A stretch of 45,431 nucleotides of DNA. It comes from an uncultured Arenicella sp. Lineage in GTDB: Bacteria; Pseudomonadota; Gammaproteobacteria; Arenicellales; Arenicellaceae. Both the position numbers and the translations under genes were made by a program. Below the pieces are notes generated by a model that saw only the letters and a program-made list of their open reading frames with translations, made no database searches and had not been told where the DNA came from. This document shows positions 44,785-45,431 of this stretch, piece after piece. Within the stretch, counting starts at the first letter, position 1. Each line of letters opens with the position of its first letter. The stretch spans positions 1-45,431 of the forward strand of contig CALJWL010000023.1 of the NCBI GenBank assembly GCA_937974565.1. The letters run 5' to 3'.

Positions 44785-45072
44785 CTAACGGATGCGTTGT
44801 TTGGATACCCAATTGAAAAACGTTGCTAGCTCTGGGTCTGACGTCAACGCTTCTAAACTAAACAGATTTTTAGCGAGAAACATTTCATCGTAATAACGGT
44901 GGATGCCGCTATGGCAGGTGTGGCAGATATTGATCCCCAGATTGAGTTCGGTTTTGCTAAAGTGCTTTTTAAAATGCGCCCGCCGATGTACTTTGCGAGG
45001 TATTAAGTGATGAAAGGTCAGTGCTGTGCTGCGTTGACACAATGGGCAAGCGCCTTGTTTTGATTTTGGCAT
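44785..45072 (-). CDS. Small HNH endonuclease
   Basis: 95 residues. Zinc pairs CPLC (Cys9, Cys12) and CHTC (50-53) flank the HNH core FHHLIPRK (His21-His22). His58 in SGIHRY completes the motif. HNH nucleases of this size occur in phage, mobile elements and defence loci. It lies 233 bases from the C-terminal end of the recombinase gene and runs in the same direction. Confidence 0.88.
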   Translation of the reverse strand: MPKSKQGACPLCQRSTALTFHHLIPRKVHRRAHFKKHFSKTELNLGINICHTCHSGIHRYYDEMFLAKNLFSLEALTSDPELATFFNWVSKQRIR

Positions 45073-45305
45073 TCGCTATCTTGAAATCGGTTGACGTTGA
45101 ATGTTATCGGAAAGCCGGGCACATGGGGGTATGAACATATAATTTGTGAATGAATTTTTGTACAAAAAAGTCGCCCTACTTTTACGAATGATCGTTTTGG
45201 GCACTGAAGACCCATTTTTGTGTGGAGTTTTCAGCTTTTAGACGTTCATCCATTAACATAACCAGTCGGCCCGAGAATACGCAATTCGTTCAACGTGATT
45301 GATAA

Positions 45306-45431
45306 TTACGGAGACTTCATTCGATCTAATGGGCTGCTTGTACCAGCGTAATGTTGCCCAACTACGTGGGTATATATTTGAGTGGTTTTAACATCAGTGT
45401 GCCCTAGTAATTCCTGAACGGTTCTTATGTC
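45306..45431 (-). CDS. Tyrosine recombinase, integron-integrase-like (C-terminal 41 residues)
   Basis: Open to the right edge. The end reads [20 protein letters not shown], with the conserved His of the LGH box and the catalytic Tyr, followed by [14 protein letters not shown]. The latter resembles the tail of IntI proteins (GAGVRSPLD in IntI1), rather than XerC/D. The IntI-specific insertion lies outside the window, so the subfamily call rests on the tail. Because intI normally points away from attI, an associated cassette array would lie to the right. Confidence 0.75.
   Translation of the reverse strand, partial: DIRTVQELLGHTDVKTTQIYTHVVGQHYAGTSSPLDRMKSP

Noticed and set aside
44630-44812. 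60-codon minus frame overlapping the HNH gene end
   Set aside because: No credible start signal, and it overlaps a well-supported gene.
45073-45305. attC site on the left of the recombinase gene
   Set aside because: GTTGAAT and GTTCAAC boxes occur but in the wrong order and without the inner pairing of an attC hairpin.
1-45431. tRNA, rRNA or CRISPR arrays
   Set aside because: No cloverleaf-type T-arm sequence in a suitable context, no rRNA segments and no regularly spaced repeats were seen on reading.

Overview
The window is a chromosomal segment of a gammaproteobacterium with moderate GC. Its housekeeping genes have typical gammaproteobacterial organisation: polA lies divergent from a DUF2782 gene, and mrcB (PBP1b), zapE, rarA, yceH, a VF530-type protein, a YghU-type GST and a TfoX-N protein are all present. 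The many marine-type hypotheticals and the end of an integron-type integrase suggest a marine or environmental lineage. The genus cannot be fixed from the sequence alone.

Layout. 1-1.5 kb is mobile-element debris: the 5' end of an IS5-family element sits inside the broken transposase of a second IS5-family element, followed by a helix-turn-helix (HTH) remnant. 1.7-10.7 kb holds a dynamin-type GTPase, PBP1b, a TPR lipoprotein, a coupled gamma-carbonic-anhydrase/TspO pair, ZapE and two small secreted proteins. 11-22.9 kb holds polA, a Cds6-domain coiled-coil protein, an L,D-transpeptidase with the same C-terminal domain, a convergent M14 peptidase lipoprotein, ilvD, a third Cds6-domain protein and rarA. 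23-25.2 kb is gene-poor, with small proteins including a 55-residue ORF. 25.2-44.5 kb is a mosaic of metabolic and accessory genes: an ACC-deaminase-like PLP enzyme with a Kelch protein, a divergent peptide deformylase, dodecin, YceH, an acyl-CoA synthetase, a JmjC-like protein, an orphan ExbD, a LuxR/alpha-beta-hydrolase fusion, a GST, an exported SDR, an Old Yellow Enzyme and a LON-domain protein. The right edge carries an HNH nuclease and the last 41 residues of a tyrosine recombinase resembling integron integrases. If that is correct, attI and the cassettes would lie to the right of the window.

Working together. The clearest functional theme is the cell envelope: PBP1b, the L,D-transpeptidase, two further Cds6-domain proteins and the MpaA-like peptidase. 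The points most worth a second look are the three Cds6-domain proteins within 8 kb; rarA lacking any ATG/GTG/TTG start before its conserved N-terminus; a LuxR-hydrolase fusion whose nucleophile elbow is degenerate; an SDR with a Sec signal peptide; a JmjC-like protein lacking iron ligands; a structured element with an orphan terminator upstream of ilvD; and a 55-aa ORF with a strong ribosome binding site (RBS) and terminator.
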